From NCBI GenBank assembly GCA_002633005.1, contig NMRA01000397.1, positions 29,722 through 93,721 of the forward strand: DNA of 64,000 bases, in the 5' to 3' direction. Within the stretch, counting starts at the first letter, position 1, and each line of letters opens with the position of its first letter. A program made the position numbers and the translations under genes. The notes under the pieces are model-generated. The model had not been told where the DNA came from, ran no database searches, and was given only the letters and a program-made list of their open reading frames with translations. Below are positions 12,201-23,300 of the stretch, in pieces. Origin of the DNA: Phoronis australis (Eukaryota > Phoronida > Phoronidae).

Positions 12201-13847
12201 TGCAGCCTCTCACGCTTAGCTATTTTAAAGACAGCATGTATTTAACTGGAGATATAGTCTGGAATAATCAGCATTTTTTGCGTAACGTACGCAAGTCCGC
12301 TATAAAATGACAGTAAACCTTCTTGAAATAGTGGGTGCGCCTTATTCTAACATTGTTGGGTTTTGTACATCATCCAGACCTCATCAGGGTATTACGAAAC
12401 ATTGATTTCCATGTAACTCGGCAATGAAATCTCCAAAGATGGTGCCAGTCGGCAATGAGTCACTGTTAAGAACAAATTACAACTAGTAAGCATTAATGTC
12501 ATTTTAAACTATTGAGAGTTTACCGAAGTTTAATTGAGCGCTCTTAACAGCCAAAGTAAGAAACTGCAGTTACTACTCAGTAGATATCATCAGGGTGATG
12601 ATTTTTTAATCCTGCAAATAAGTAAAACGAAATTGATGAAATGAGCTTCGTAATGACTCGGTAACATGAAGCTTCCGACAAAGTTCAATGACTTTGCGGC
12701 ATGTACTATGGGCAACAAGCGTCGGTGTCAAAAACCACTCAATCGTTTATACTGATCCAGTTAAAAATAGCATGATTGTGCAAGGTTTCCATCACAGTAC
12801 AACATATATTGTCCTCCAGGTGAGAACACGCGTCATTTCCTAAATTTTTGCGACAACTAGTTCGCAGCAGCAAAATTTGTTCTGAAATTCGGTTTTTCAG
12901 GATCGAAATTCTAAAAACTTGTAATGAAGTGAAACCAGTTCCAATAATTTGTTGTGACATACACGCAAGCTCGTGAAAGAACCACAGTTGATTGAAGAAT
13001 CGGTGAAAAAAGAAACTGGCCAATAGGTGACGCAATATTTCATGGCGCCGAAAGCCATTGCTAAACATCGCTCCACAGCAGCTAACGGTAGAACGCAATT
13101 TTTCCAACACCGTAAAATAATTTCGTTTACTCAAGGAAGACTAGTTTTTAATGACACTAATTTTGAGTCAGATTTTATCTTCCCACTTTTGTACATACAT
13201 TGGTGCAACGCTGTATATTATACGGTTTTGTACCGAGGCTACGCTACGTGCAAAAGGTATACTTATAACAACGAAGCATTGATGTTGAAGTCAGCGAGGC
13301 ACAATTCGCCGAAAATTTCCTGGCGTATGAAGTGCCTAGGCTATGTATAGGTTAGGCAATGACCATCGCCTCTGTTGGTTCGGGCCAACAGAGGCGATGG
13401 TCATTGCCTGCTATGTAAATAGTAAATAGTATGTCAGCTTCACTTTGTCAACAGCGGAGACAGTAGAGACAGTGGTCACTGGTGATCAAGTGGCAATAGA
13501 GTCGGCAAAAAACTCTGACTTCAAAGCCAATTAATTAAAAATTGAGTGAAGGTATGGCAAAACTAACAACACAGACCAATTTCTAAACGCCGGCTTGGGC
13601 ACAAGTGGATAGTGATTTCTAGGTTTGAAGTATGGTGGTTAAAGTGGGACCGCTTCATCGGGCGCAATAACAGATAAAGTAGGTCAGGTGCAGTTTGGAC
13701 AGAGATAGAAATACTTACGGTATGATTGAAATGGTGAGAATCTATTATTTTGGAATGTCTCGATTTCGAGTGAAAGAAGCTGGACTTTTCAAAAATAAGT
13801 TTGGCTGCGGGAGATTTAAAGGGGGCAGACATCTTGTTTATGTGCAT
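3024..13847 (-). CDS. RPP40: RNase P/MRP protein subunit p40 (RPP40), six exons, 3' end missing
   Basis: RPP40 is a protein subunit of nuclear RNase P and RNase MRP, which process the 5' ends of tRNAs and pre-rRNA. Six exons were assembled: 13847 (or 13832)-13719, 11564-11423, 9621-9553, 7762-7664, 3465-3343 and 3228-3024. All have GT-AG borders and all five junctions agree in phase (0, 1, 1, 1, 1). The protein runs in family order: an N-terminal FEKSSFFHSKSRHSK, then DLIDPQFTEAFVQRG, YDTHIDEHDCLAVLPTG, KDTYESLGLEGK, YVVTLDM...PGKSNYERV, and finally NEFYEWVGG. Each piece aligns with the human protein as I remember it. About 250 codons are present against about 363 in human, so roughly the last 110 residues are not in the sequence seen. 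Introns hold Penelope element 1 and several old repeats. Confidence 0.88.
3343..3465 (-). CDS. RPP40: RPP40 exon 5
   Basis: 123 bases, acceptor TTTTTCAG, donor GTAAGA. Encodes VTLDMTASYFVPGKSNYERV and the downstream LKFNMICNWIPHG, matching the family's beta strand plus PGxKxYER helix. Confidence 0.88.
3630..3730 (-). repeat. Old dispersed repeat family R1, end fragment
   Basis: Carries the family end (ACAAGAGCAACGCA, then a TGCTCCCACA variant of the GCGCCCACAA block). See the longest copies at 7.87-8.76 and 19.9-21.99 kb for the full module order. Confidence 0.55.
3760..5780. other. RPP40 intron 4, nothing firm seen
   Basis: Intronic sequence of RPP40. An open frame at 5071-5322 on the minus strand has an exon-like look, but exons 4 and 5 join perfectly in phase without it. 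No other element was recognised. Confidence 0.45.
5812..6260 (-). repeat. Old dispersed repeat family R1
   Basis: Starts with CAGAGCGTTGAAATGCGCCC and continues with the module order shared by other copies: 'CTAGATGGTGCAAAA', 'GATCCTGCAGTGGGTTTAG', a 'GGGGGCGCCACAGT' CTCF-like block and 'CGCCAATTTTCAAAATCATC'. No long open frame. Confidence 0.7.
6430..6430. other. Single N: probable contig join
   Basis: One of six lone N characters (6430, 32810, 37342, 46108, 54283, 60989). Sequence on the two sides may not be truly contiguous. Confidence 0.6.
7040..7405. repeat. Composite of old repeats: decayed palindrome relative plus R1 fragment
   Basis: At 7075-7125 there is a degenerate version of the short palindrome element (GACAATGGCCATCGTCTG facing AGAGACGATG). 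It is followed by a block also found near 26.9 kb (AGAAGCTTTTTGGCGAATTA against GGAAGCTTTTTGGCGAATTG). An R1 fragment (GGGGTTTAGGAGATACAGC) then runs to about 7405. Confidence 0.55.
7664..7762 (-). CDS. RPP40: RPP40 exon 4
   Basis: 99 bases, phase 1 at both ends. Encodes HLILHLTKDTYESLGLEGK and a Lys-rich turn. The last base G joins TA of the next exon to give the valine of YVVTLDM. Confidence 0.88.
7868..8760 (-). repeat. Old dispersed repeat family R1, long copy with internal reiteration
   Basis: The modules 'GATCCTGC...TTTAGGAGATACAGC', 'GGCGCCACAGTAGTC' and 'CGCCAATTTTCA' occur at least twice in succession (8125-8290 and 8540-8720). This suggests the family itself is built of about 400-base sub-units. 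CTCF-like CCACAAGGAGGCGCCAC lies at 8190-8206. Confidence 0.7.
9305..9515 (-). repeat. Old dispersed repeat family R1, fragment
   Basis: Recognised by GGGGCACAGTGTGATTCGGA, the GGTTTAGGCGATACAGCAGC block and the 'CAGACAGGGATGACGGCAAT' block shared with 7320-7350. Confidence 0.6.
9553..9621 (-). CDS. RPP40: RPP40 exon 3
   Basis: 69 bases, acceptor TTACCAG, donor GTAAGC, phase 1 at both ends. Encodes RLSMVSYDTHIDEHDCLAVL and the start of the PTG that finishes in the next exon. The THIDE core is a family hallmark. Confidence 0.87.
10261..10330. repeat. Inverted repeat, left end of Penelope element 1
   Basis: Begins GTTAATAAAGACGACAATGG. Its reverse complement matches 11317-11385 over about 70 bases with scattered mismatches. 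Confidence 0.75.
11317..11385. repeat. Inverted repeat, right end of Penelope element 1
   Basis: Ends TTGATTTTATTAAC. Shares TGTTTTAATAAACGC and a CAAGCC(G/C)GTTTAAAT block with the inverted left copy. Confidence 0.75.
11423..11564 (-). CDS. RPP40: RPP40 exon 2
   Basis: 142 bases, acceptor after TTTAATAG, donor GTATTG. Encodes LDVLIPGIDCLPSQ through PYFKVSQLSVSDLIDPQF, the stretch corresponding to human LPLHELITPEF. Confidence 0.85.
11570..12020 (-). repeat. Old dispersed repeat family R1
   Basis: Contains ACAACAGCACTGCAAACGGT, 'GGGGACACAGCTATAGTC' and the 'GGGTTAAAAAGATACAGCCG' block, immediately upstream of RPP40 exon 2. Confidence 0.6.
13354..13409. mobile_element. Miniature perfect-palindrome element, copy 1
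   Basis: Two perfect 25-base arms (13354-13378 and 13385-13409, starting AGGCAATGACCATCGCC) around a 6-base loop. An 8-base direct repeat GCTATGTA stands at 13340-13347 and 13410-13417. The left copy is separated from the arm by TAGGTT, so the insertion boundary is slightly ragged. It sits in intron 1 of RPP40. Identical arms recur at 37800-37870. Confidence 0.8.
13719..13847 (-). CDS. RPP40: RPP40 exon 1
   Basis: Start is either ATG 13847 or ATG 13832; the second (MSAPFKSP) aligns best with the vertebrate N-terminus. An upstream in-frame ATG at 13883 also exists. Ends in ACC before a GTAAGT donor, phase 0. Confidence 0.8.
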
Positions 13848-14199
13848 GCGCAACACGCATAACACACTTCCGGAGATGACCAAGTGCGTCTGTTGTCAGA
13901 GGATCGTTGTGGACGGACTGGTTAAGTTTTTGTCGGAAGCGAAAAATTTATGTTATGAATTTAGTCAGTATTAACTAGGTATTTAGAGGATGTTGAACTA
14001 TTGATATCTTTATCCCATCAACGTCAACTTAAGGTAAACAGTGTAAATCGGGCGTGCTAATCGGATTGGATCCTAACTTATTCAAAATAAATCCACTAAG
14101 ACTAAATGTGTGTCTACATGAATGATTTTGGTACCTGTTTACTTGTTTGCTGTGTAATCTGCCTAAATCATATAGACAACTCTTTGCGCGGAAAATCAG

Positions 14200-14850
14200 T
14201 CCTTAACTGACATTCAACAAGGGCAAATTACTGACGCCGTACGCGACGGTATTTTTGAATACAAATTAACAACGAAAATCCTCATACAATTCCCTGCTCG
14301 CTTGGCATTATGAACGAGACAAACGTCTTTTATCCCCTGTAGATGCCTAAATAAGTTTTGGATAAATGAGGCATACTACAATTTGTATTCCTATAAATAA
14401 CGTATATATAGTATAATCAGCGTTCAGTAGGGGCATCACGAAATTATGAAAAAATCCGGGAAATACGACCAAAATCTATTAATTAGTGTAAAACGCATAA
14501 TTTTGGACTATTATCATCGAATTATTATCATATGAAGCATTTCCTGTTCTATTACCCGTAAATCGGTACGATTCCTAAAGTGTTGCGCGTTTTAGGAATC
14601 CATAAACGGGCCTGCGCAGTATATGGATTTCCCCCGCTTTTGATGACGTCATCCGCATATTGCGCAAATCAACAAAACGCGCAGAACAGTTGCATTCCTC
14701 AGACATCTGGCAATCCACACATACCCACTTCAGTACCCTCAACTTCTCCGGTTTGTAAATACGCTATTCCGAAGTTGGTCCACTTTTAGCCACGCAAATT
14801 GTGAAATCGGCAGCCATTTCAGGGAACCTATTTCATACCTTGTAGTTGTA
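14200..14850. promoter_or_regulatory. CpG-bearing intergenic region with a full CRE
   Basis: Local rise in CpG (for example GTGTTGCGCGTT and AACGCGCAG) between the divergent genes RPP40 and ATMIN. A palindromic CRE, TGACGTCA, lies at 14644-14651. This is the best candidate for a promoter serving one or both genes. No untranslated first exon of ATMIN could be proven here. Confidence 0.4.
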
Positions 14851-15296
14851 GAAGTAGTAGGCCTACGTAATAATCTTTATTTAAAAGTCGGTGAGATTTA
14901 ACTAGGAACCAATATTGGTTCCTAGGATTTAACAACGAAACGTTAGCACAAGTGCTATTATCCGAAAAATTTAAAATCTACAAAATGGACATATAGTACT
15001 AAAATACAAGCTAATTCTACTGTACAGAAAATGGTTACCCAGACCAGAGAATATTGAATATAAATATACACATAGGCCTACATGTTACGGAGCATGTAGA
15101 CATCTGGAGCAGTTTTCACAAGAGCAGATCTCAGAGAAAAAATCATGAGCAAGAGTGACAAATTCATTTAAGGCAGTACATTGTCTCATTACTGATGGCA
15201 ATTAAGTTCCACAGCAAAGTACCTTTATGGGAGATTGAGTTAACCCGTAAGTCATGGTATTAAACTTTAAAGCGTTTCACATAGAGACAGTGAGAC

Positions 15297-16142
15297 CTAT
15301 CCAGATTCTCCTAATTCAAGCTTTCCTGACAAAGGACATGGTCCAATAACATGAATATTTTTGAATACTCCAGTAGATAAACATTTCATCCGCCAACTAG
15401 TTAGAGAGCAGCTCCTAGCCTTATCTAAGAGTTTTGAGTAGCTTGACTCGCTGTCATTGAACACAAATTTTAAAGCACGGTGTTGTATCTTTTCCATTTT
15501 CCTACTTTTCTGTATTCCACATAGGTGCCAAATGAGGGGACAATGATTAAAATAGGATCTTATAAATAAGTAATATAACTTAAGCTTACTGTTAGTGCCT
15601 AAAACATTATGAATATGGAACAAGGCATTCATTTGTCTAGAACCTTTTTTGCAAATAACATCAACGTGCTCATGGAGTTTTAACTGGCTGTCAAGTTGGA
15701 CACCTAGCAGCTTAACAGACTCTTCACACTCAATCATTGTATCACCAGACATGAAATACGTATCATTATTATGTACACGTTACCTAGAAAAGATGATCGA
15801 CTTGAAGTTACCAGGGTTTACAGCTATTCCATTAGAGGAGAACCAATCCATTGCCATCTGCCCAGCTGCCTTGAGGCTGAGGCGAACTGCAGATAAAGAG
15901 AAGCCTGCTTGCAAGAGCTTATTGTCATCAGTGTAATTATATAACTTACAGTGACCACTTATAGCGTAAAATATATCATTGATAAAAATGTTGAATAACA
16001 TGGGGCCTAAGACAGACCCTTGGGGAACGCCCTTGGGGACATTTAACCAGTCACTGACAGTGGAGCCAATTTTCACTCTCGTCCTTCTATCACTATTGCC
16101 ATCTATTGGCGATCTGCTACAACACGTGCTGTAGACCCACAT
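15297..16142 (-). pseudogene. Non-LTR retrotransposon reverse transcriptase fragment
   Basis: A single frame interrupted by one TAA stop (15777-15775 region). It encodes the middle and end of a LINE-type reverse transcriptase: the finger/palm motif VPQGSVLGPMLFNIFINDI, a YTDD in place of the usual YADD active-site box, KLLGVQLDSQL, and the thumb region with YFNHCPLIWH and KIQHRALKFVFND. Endonuclease and 5' parts are missing, so it is a 5'-truncated copy. It sits in the gap between RPP40 and ATMIN. The clade (Jockey/CR1/RTE-like) cannot be fixed by eye. Confidence 0.85.
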
Positions 16143-16759
16143 TTAGTGGATTTATTTTGAATAAGTTGAGGTCCATTATATCCGACTAGAGCGCTAGATT
16201 GTCGTGAGAGACCTTCTGGAGTTGGTATCTGTCTACTCCGGATGGTCTGGGCTGAACAGAAAACCAATGATCTATTCGTTTGGATTATTTGCCCGTGGAA
16301 CTGATGGATTAATGATAAGAGCTGCCTGAAGAAATGTTACTCGCGCGTTTGCATTTTCGCCCTCTTCAACCAACCACATGTACAAATTTAAGAATTATAT
16401 TCTTTGTAAAAATCTGAACACAAACTTCTTTTCTCTATTATCGATGACGTTTTCAGTCTGGGCCAGGCTGGCAGAGTGGACAATTGTCACAAAATATTAC
16501 GGAGCGGTTTCTCTGTAAACGAAGAAAGACGTTAGAAGTGACTTAGCCCCTACATTTGATAATTCTCGGCATAGTTGGAATAACGAGTCACGATTTTCAG
16601 TTGTTGGCAAATTCAGCAACACCAGGTAGCAACCAGTAATCTTTAGAATTTTCCTGCTGAGGTATAAATATGGATATCGAAATTGCTCACGCTTTTAACT
16701 CTGAACATGGTTGCAGTTTTTCAGTTTGGCTTGGTATAAACATTGCCCCAGATTTGGAA

Positions 16760-16905
16760 GCCGGTCTGATGGGCGGCGCACCATAGGGGGCTGGGGGGCT
16801 ATATCCCCCCTTTTTTCAGTGCTGCACCGCCCATGGGTCTTCTCCCTTCCGCCCAAAAATTGATAAGTATGAGTGCCCCCCATATTCAGCAACACCCCCT
16901 ATGCA
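16760..16905. repeat. Short inverted-repeat region (possible miniature element)
   Basis: GGGCGGCGCACCATAGGGGG faces TGCTGCACCGCCCATGGGT across a C/T-rich centre, with a further GCCCCCCATATTCAGCAACA. Probably a degraded miniature element; no relatives were found in the window. Confidence 0.35.
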
Positions 16906-17155
16906 ATATGTGGACTGGAAGTGAAAGTAGGCGTTGGTGTTGAGGGCGAACAGGAAATGTATGTAGAGTGCATGGAATGACAATCCCAAAAGTATTGTAG
17001 CTGGGGGACTTGTCACTTGGGTCGGTTTAGAAGTACTACCTCAGTCCTTGTGCTCAGTGTTGAGCAGGACTAACTTAGCTGATCTGAGATATATAAGGCA
17101 TGTGCACAACAACTGTACATTTCATAATCAACATGTTTTTCTTCGGTAATTTCAG

Positions 17156-17358
17156 GTTTTGTGATGTTCCAAATTGATGAAGTCAACACCTTAAAATATG
17201 GAGAGGACCAGAAGAAAGTGATCACTGTCTTTCCAAACTCTGGTGTTATTTTGGGTGCTAACCGAAACATCTGTTGCAATGTTGGTGACTGCCGGCGACG
17301 GTTTGCTGTTGTGGGAGGCCTGTTGCGTCACTGGTCATTTGAACATTTTAATAAGCGG
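17156..17358 (+). CDS. ATMIN: ATMIN exon with first zinc finger
   Basis: Acceptor TAATTTCAG, donor GTAAGG, leaves phase 0. The segment RNICCNVGDCRRRF...HWSFEH corresponds to human TNILC-x4-C...HLVK-x-H. Confidence 0.82.
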
Positions 17359-20300
17359 GTAAGGTGCATTAATGATTGTGGAGGTATAAATCAGTAGTAA
17401 TTTGATTTTTTACTAATTGCAATCAGGGCCCATAATTTTCCAGGGCAAAGAATATTAATATCCACAAACCCTAAGGAAGGTAAAGATTACTGTTTTACGA
17501 ACATCTTCAGACATCTTCATCTAATCAACTTCCTCAAACTCTGGCCTTCGGCCATTATGAATTAAACCCTTGGAACACCACATTTGCCTGCCTGTTGTCA
17601 CCAATTTCATTCGTAACCTGTTGTCACTATCATTGCCAGTTTCGCAGGTCCCCAGCTACCGCATGTAATGTTTTAGATTTGCTGGGAGGCACATTTATTA
17701 TTCTATGTACTGTCAGATTAAAAGGATTCCAACCAGGGCTGGGACTGACTAATGACAAAGAAAAGAAAATTTTCCAGGCGATGTATCGTTACACAAATAG
17801 ACTTGTGTGATAGAAATAGTTTTTGTGTTGTAAAATTTAACTGAAATAAACATTTTTGTATGAATGAAGTTAAGATAACGATAAACAGGAGATGAAAAAG
17901 GAAGAAACTGTAAATCAAATGAAAGGAAATCAAAACCAAAAAAGAGGATATCCTCTTAAAAGAGAAAAATTTCAAGCGTTAACCAACCTATTGATAGATA
18001 TTAAAAATGACTTTCAAATCCAGTTCTCTGAATCAAATACTAGTAGTGGTCTGTAATCCTCTACAACCCTCAAAAGTTTGGAGGAAAATTGAGAACTCCT
18101 TTCAAAGTTTGTCAAACGGTCAAGCATGGCCTACACTTTTTGTGAATCCAGTATACAGTAACTGTAGGTAATGACCACCTACCAAGGACCAATAATGTGC
18201 AATCTGTGAAATAAGGAGTAGGAAGTTTCAGTTGATTCCTGCCTTGAACTTGGAAGGGTGACACCAATAATGCATTAGCAGGTGATAGAACGTGGATTGG
18301 TGGAAATTATCACAACAGGGATTAGTATCCTTTTAAATAAACAGTTTTTATTCCCTTTTTTATATAGGCTGTTCATATGGTTGATTTATTCAAAAAATAT
18401 TTTAAAAATTTAAAAGAGTGCATTTAGCAATTATAGAAAATGCTTAGAAACTGTAAACTTAAATTTAATAAAAGTGTATATTTTCTGAAAGTAGAAAGCC
18501 TGTAGAATTTGTTTTAAGCTTTTTACCAATCTGCTAATAATTAAGTCACGTCTTTTTAATAAATTAAGCGAAAGAGAAAGGTACGTAAAGTAAAACAATG
18601 GTATCATTAACATGATCAAATTTTATTTCATGTAAATGTTCAAAGTGAAATATCAAAAACGCTTTTACAGTTTTGGTTTTCATTTTATGCAACTTTTTTC
18701 ATGAAAATTATGAAAGTCCTATTTTATGATATCCCTTGTGAAGAATTGAAAATTTTAAAAACAATTCCTGACAGCATTTTAAAACAATAGATAAAGCATT
18801 GTATCTTAAAGTTTCATATGAATCCAATTAGCCATTTCTGAGATATGATGTTCCAAAGTTAGCCAAATGTGGCCATTTTTAAAGGGTCCTACATAATTAA
18901 TTGTTAATTGGGAAGCACGAATACAGATCAATAATTGTCTTGTCTGTTCATGTTGGTATCAATTTCTTCTGCAAAGGCATTGGTTTACTTTGTCATTTTT
19001 CCTCAACATAGCCTTCAGCAATCATATTTTGCAGTATGCAAACTGAGCTTGTCAAGGATTTGTTTGTAGAAACTAATTATAGCTGATCAAGACCCTTGCT
19101 GGGAATTAGTTGATCAATGTTAACCTGCTTTACACACATATGTACGGGTTCCTGTACACTTATGTTTGTGAAACCTCTCTGATAGCTCTGGCTTTCTAAA
19201 TTTGTTACATTTCCCTTACACACCCATTTCAGTCCCCATTGCCAATGGATGGCAATGCTTTTAATCTGTTTTCATTGGTGCTTTAAAAAATACACATATC
19301 TGTCAGTACTAATGTATGTTATAAAAACTAAGGCTATGGAGAAATTCATGTTGTGATTTGCATTTGTTTCATCTTATCTTTCTAATCATGAAATAATTGA
19401 CTTCCAGCATGGTTACTCACTACGTTTCCACTGTCCAGAAGAAGACTGTTGTTACCATAGCAGCTCTGATAACAACACCAAGTACTTCACCAATATGAAA
19501 CTGTTGAGGCAGCACTACTTGATAAAGCATGGAGAGGCTACACACACCTGTGACAAGTGTGGCCTGAAGTTCAGCCTTCAACGCCTGTTGGTGGCCCATT
19601 TGCCAACATGCGGCATGAACTTTGCATGCGGCAGCTGTGACATGACGTATCCCTGCCGGACGAGCCTTCTCACCCACTGTCACAGGGCCCGCCACACTCT
19701 GCCAAAGAAGTATAGAACGGCCAAATCCAAGTATGTGAAAGATTCATTGTGTTCTGCACAAAAATAATTACTAAAACTATCATTTCTCAATTTTTCAAAT
19801 GCCATAGTTTGCTACAAATATTCAAAAGCTGCGTGGTACAAATCATGCTATAATGATAAATTGTAGGGGAGAGTGTGACAAGTTGAAACATTTCCCTTAT
19901 TATGCACCCACATATTTCTATGTGGGTACATATTACCATCATCTCTGTGTGGGCGTCCAGCGTGAAGGCATCCGGCGTCCGCAGAGATATCTCCTAAAGC
20001 AGTGGCAGGGTCTTGATCAGATTTGGCAGGTGTGTTCCTATTAAGCTGATGACAGATGACAACAAATTTCAGACGGATCTGACTCCTGGTGTGGCTTCTA
20101 GTGGCAATTTTAGTTTTACAGTAATATGTTTTCCTCTGTATCTTCAAAGGTCCTCAACGCATTTTCATGAAATTTGGCGCATAGGTTTGCATTAGTAAGA
20201 TGATGCTATCCTTCCGTTTTCAGATGGATTCAAAGTATTTTGCACCACCTAGTGGCCATGTTTTCTGTTTTCGAATCTGTTGGCGTCCGCCTCTCTCTCA

Positions 20301-23300
20301 GCCAAACCACTTTAAGGATAACTGTGAAAATTGGCATATATGTTCATAGTGTGAAGAGGGTGGTTGGCAATAGTTTTCCAATGACTGACTACAGTGGCGC
20401 CTCCTGGTGCCATTTTGTTACATGCACAGCTGTATCATCTATTACCCTTACTGGATGTTGATGAGATTTGCAGGGCTTGGAATTTTCCGCGGAAACGCGG
20501 ATTTCCGCTTTTTTCAAATGTTCTGTCCGTGCATTTTATCATATTTTCGCGTAAAAAAAATCGGATTTGATATAAAATTTCCGCGTCAAATTCCTGTCTT
20601 ACCGCGGCGTTGCAGACGACATTCACCTCGAAAAGTGGAAGTTGCTCTTTATGTTTTGGAGGAATGTAAATTGTCAACATTGCCGGGGCATCTGGGATAG
20701 CGTGGTGGGATTTTCAATGGCGTCTCGTGTTATTGTAAACCGCGGCGACAAATTCTACGGCTCTGCAGCCAAAAATGTGTGGGGGTGGGAGTGGACGGTC
20801 TAAAAAGACGCAGACGCGTGCTACTGATGGTGGTAAATTTTTTTTTATTTTTTTAGTCCTCCCGATTTTTGTCGGCGAAAGGTTCACATCGACTATTTCA
20901 AGGCTGAGCAGCGGGCCGTAAAAGTTTTTCAGCGTTTTTTGTCATTGGTCATTCCAAGCCCTGATGGATTTGAGGTATGTTGTGCCACCTAGTGACCATT
21001 TTTACTGTTTTCAAGTCTGTTTTTTTTGCATTCTAAGGATGATTGTGAAAATTGGCACATATGTTTCCATAGTTCCTACTGCAGGATCTTCGTGAGCAAG
21101 TTTATTTAGTTGACTAGGGATGACAATGACTTTCTGACGGATCCACCTAACGCTGTGCCCTCTGGTGGCAATTTGATTTTTTTAGTTTTCTTTGTTTCTT
21201 TAGAGTTCCTGAACGGACTTTTATGCAACTTGGTAAGTAGGCTGCTATTAAAGAAGCAATGACATGTTCCCGTTTTCAGAGGGATTTGATGTAGTTTACA
21301 CCCCCTAATAGCCATTTTTACTGTTTTCGATAATGTTTTTTGTCATGTGCACGCCTTTATTCACCAAACCACTTTAAGGATGATTATGAAAATTAACATA
21401 TGAGCTCCTACTGAGAAAAGGCTGGCTTACCATTGTCTTGAGACAGCTCCAACTACAGTGGTTCCTCCAAGTGGCAATTTTTGTGTCCGTGGCTATATCT
21501 CCTAAACCCCCTTCAGTAACTTTGTCAATGTTTTTCTATCTTCTTCGGTATCTCTGGAGTATAGCGATGACATCTTTCCATTTTCAAATGGACTTGATGT
21601 AGTACACGCCACCTAGTGGCTATTTTTATAGTATTTGAGTCTGTATTTAGCAAAAGAATTCTCAAGATAATCATGAAATTGGTCATATATGTTCTTACTG
21701 GGAAAGGGACAGCTGACTATAATTTTTAATAGTGCCTAATGCATATTTTGCATCTGTGGCTGTGGTTCTTACTGGCATTTTGTATCTTCGGAGATTTAAG
21801 ATGGACTTTCATGAAATTTGGCAAGTAGCTTTAAGAGACGACGAGTTGGGTTCAATGTATTCTGTGTCATTTAATGGCCATTGTTATGATATTAAATACA
21901 CCCCCTAGAAGCACACTGTTTGTGGTGCAGTTGTGGGCGCATTTTAATGCTCCGTGTTGTTCTTGTAGCACAATTTTGCCTAAATTATAAGACTTATTTT
22001 ATTCCTTAATATTATGCATGGTGATTATCCAGTCTTTCTGATTCATTGTGAGTATTTGAGAATCTATACTTTATAATATGTATGCGTGTAGTAAGTGCTA
22101 CAAAACAGTTAGTAGAATGTTACATTTTGCCCCATATGCAAGGTGTATTGCAACACACGTTGGGGTATATTGCAACAGCTACAGTCATTCTGAGCTCTTA
22201 CATTCTGTGGATATACTCGTCTAAATATATGCGGTCAATTATATGTTATATTTAAGTAAATCAGATACACTGTGCCCTCCAAGTGTGGTGTTCTACTACA
22301 CCAACATTGCAATGCATGTAATGGTAGAGTGTAGTGATGTAACTTCAGCTTGTACTGAAAGCTCATGTATTAAGATAAGTCTTTATTCAGCTCACTTCAT
22401 CGGAGTAACTGATGACAAGTACAAGGATTTCTAAAGTAAACCTCACCCTTGGACTGAGCGAAACTGGTTGTCTATGTGTCCGGTTTTAATTAGTGTATGT
22501 GAAATTGACTTCACACTAGTTTTAACTTTGTAATGAAACATATGCTAGTGTTTAACGGAGGGGGCATACATGTTTAAATTGAAAACCTCATGCCACATGT
22601 TCCAATTCTTTGCACGTAATACACTACATTCTGCCTTTACTGCAGGATCTTTGCTAATGGGGTAAGGTGGAACAACTATCCCCAGCTAATTTGTTTCATC
22701 TGTGTACCACTTGCCATTGTGAAATGAACATAATTTGGAAAGAATGCACAGGATATACACTGCTAGGGCAATATCAAATACTTTGAATAGAAACAATTTC
22801 ACACTTAAACCATAGCTGGCTCCATGTTTTTGAGTAACTCTGGGAGGTTACCTGGCACAATACGATATGAATAGTGGACGTTAAATGATTCTAGTTTCAG
22901 AGATATGTTGACTATTAAATTTACCTGTATTACAACCAGTCTCGATGTCCCCTACTTGTTTGTTAACTGTGACTGAATCAAAGATACTAATACAGGTCAT
23001 ATTTTTGGAATGAATAAGTGACCCACATTTTATACTGGCTTTTAGTGAATCATATCTCATACCCGAAACTTGTTGATTGCAGTAACTTCCATTGCCCCAG
23101 TGTTGACTCATTTCCTAAACAGTCTAGTTTATAAGCGTGTTTTGTATTATTGAGTTATTGTGTAAATTGCTTAACAACCCAAAATGTTGCCATTCATAGG
23201 ATATATGACGCGACCCCTCCTGCAAAGACGCTGGTGATAAATTTGCTGCAAATCAAACATGATGCTCAAGCAAATTTCCTCACCAGTGAACTCGACACAA

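Noticed and set aside
12739-13134. 131-codon minus-strand frame and its 107-codon plus-strand overlap
   Set aside because: No family motif, no matching splice sites; exons 1 and 2 of RPP40 join directly across it.
14908-14932. Short palindrome AGGAACCAATATTGGTTCCT
   Set aside because: Perfect but only about 22 bases with no loop or flanking duplication; could be chance.
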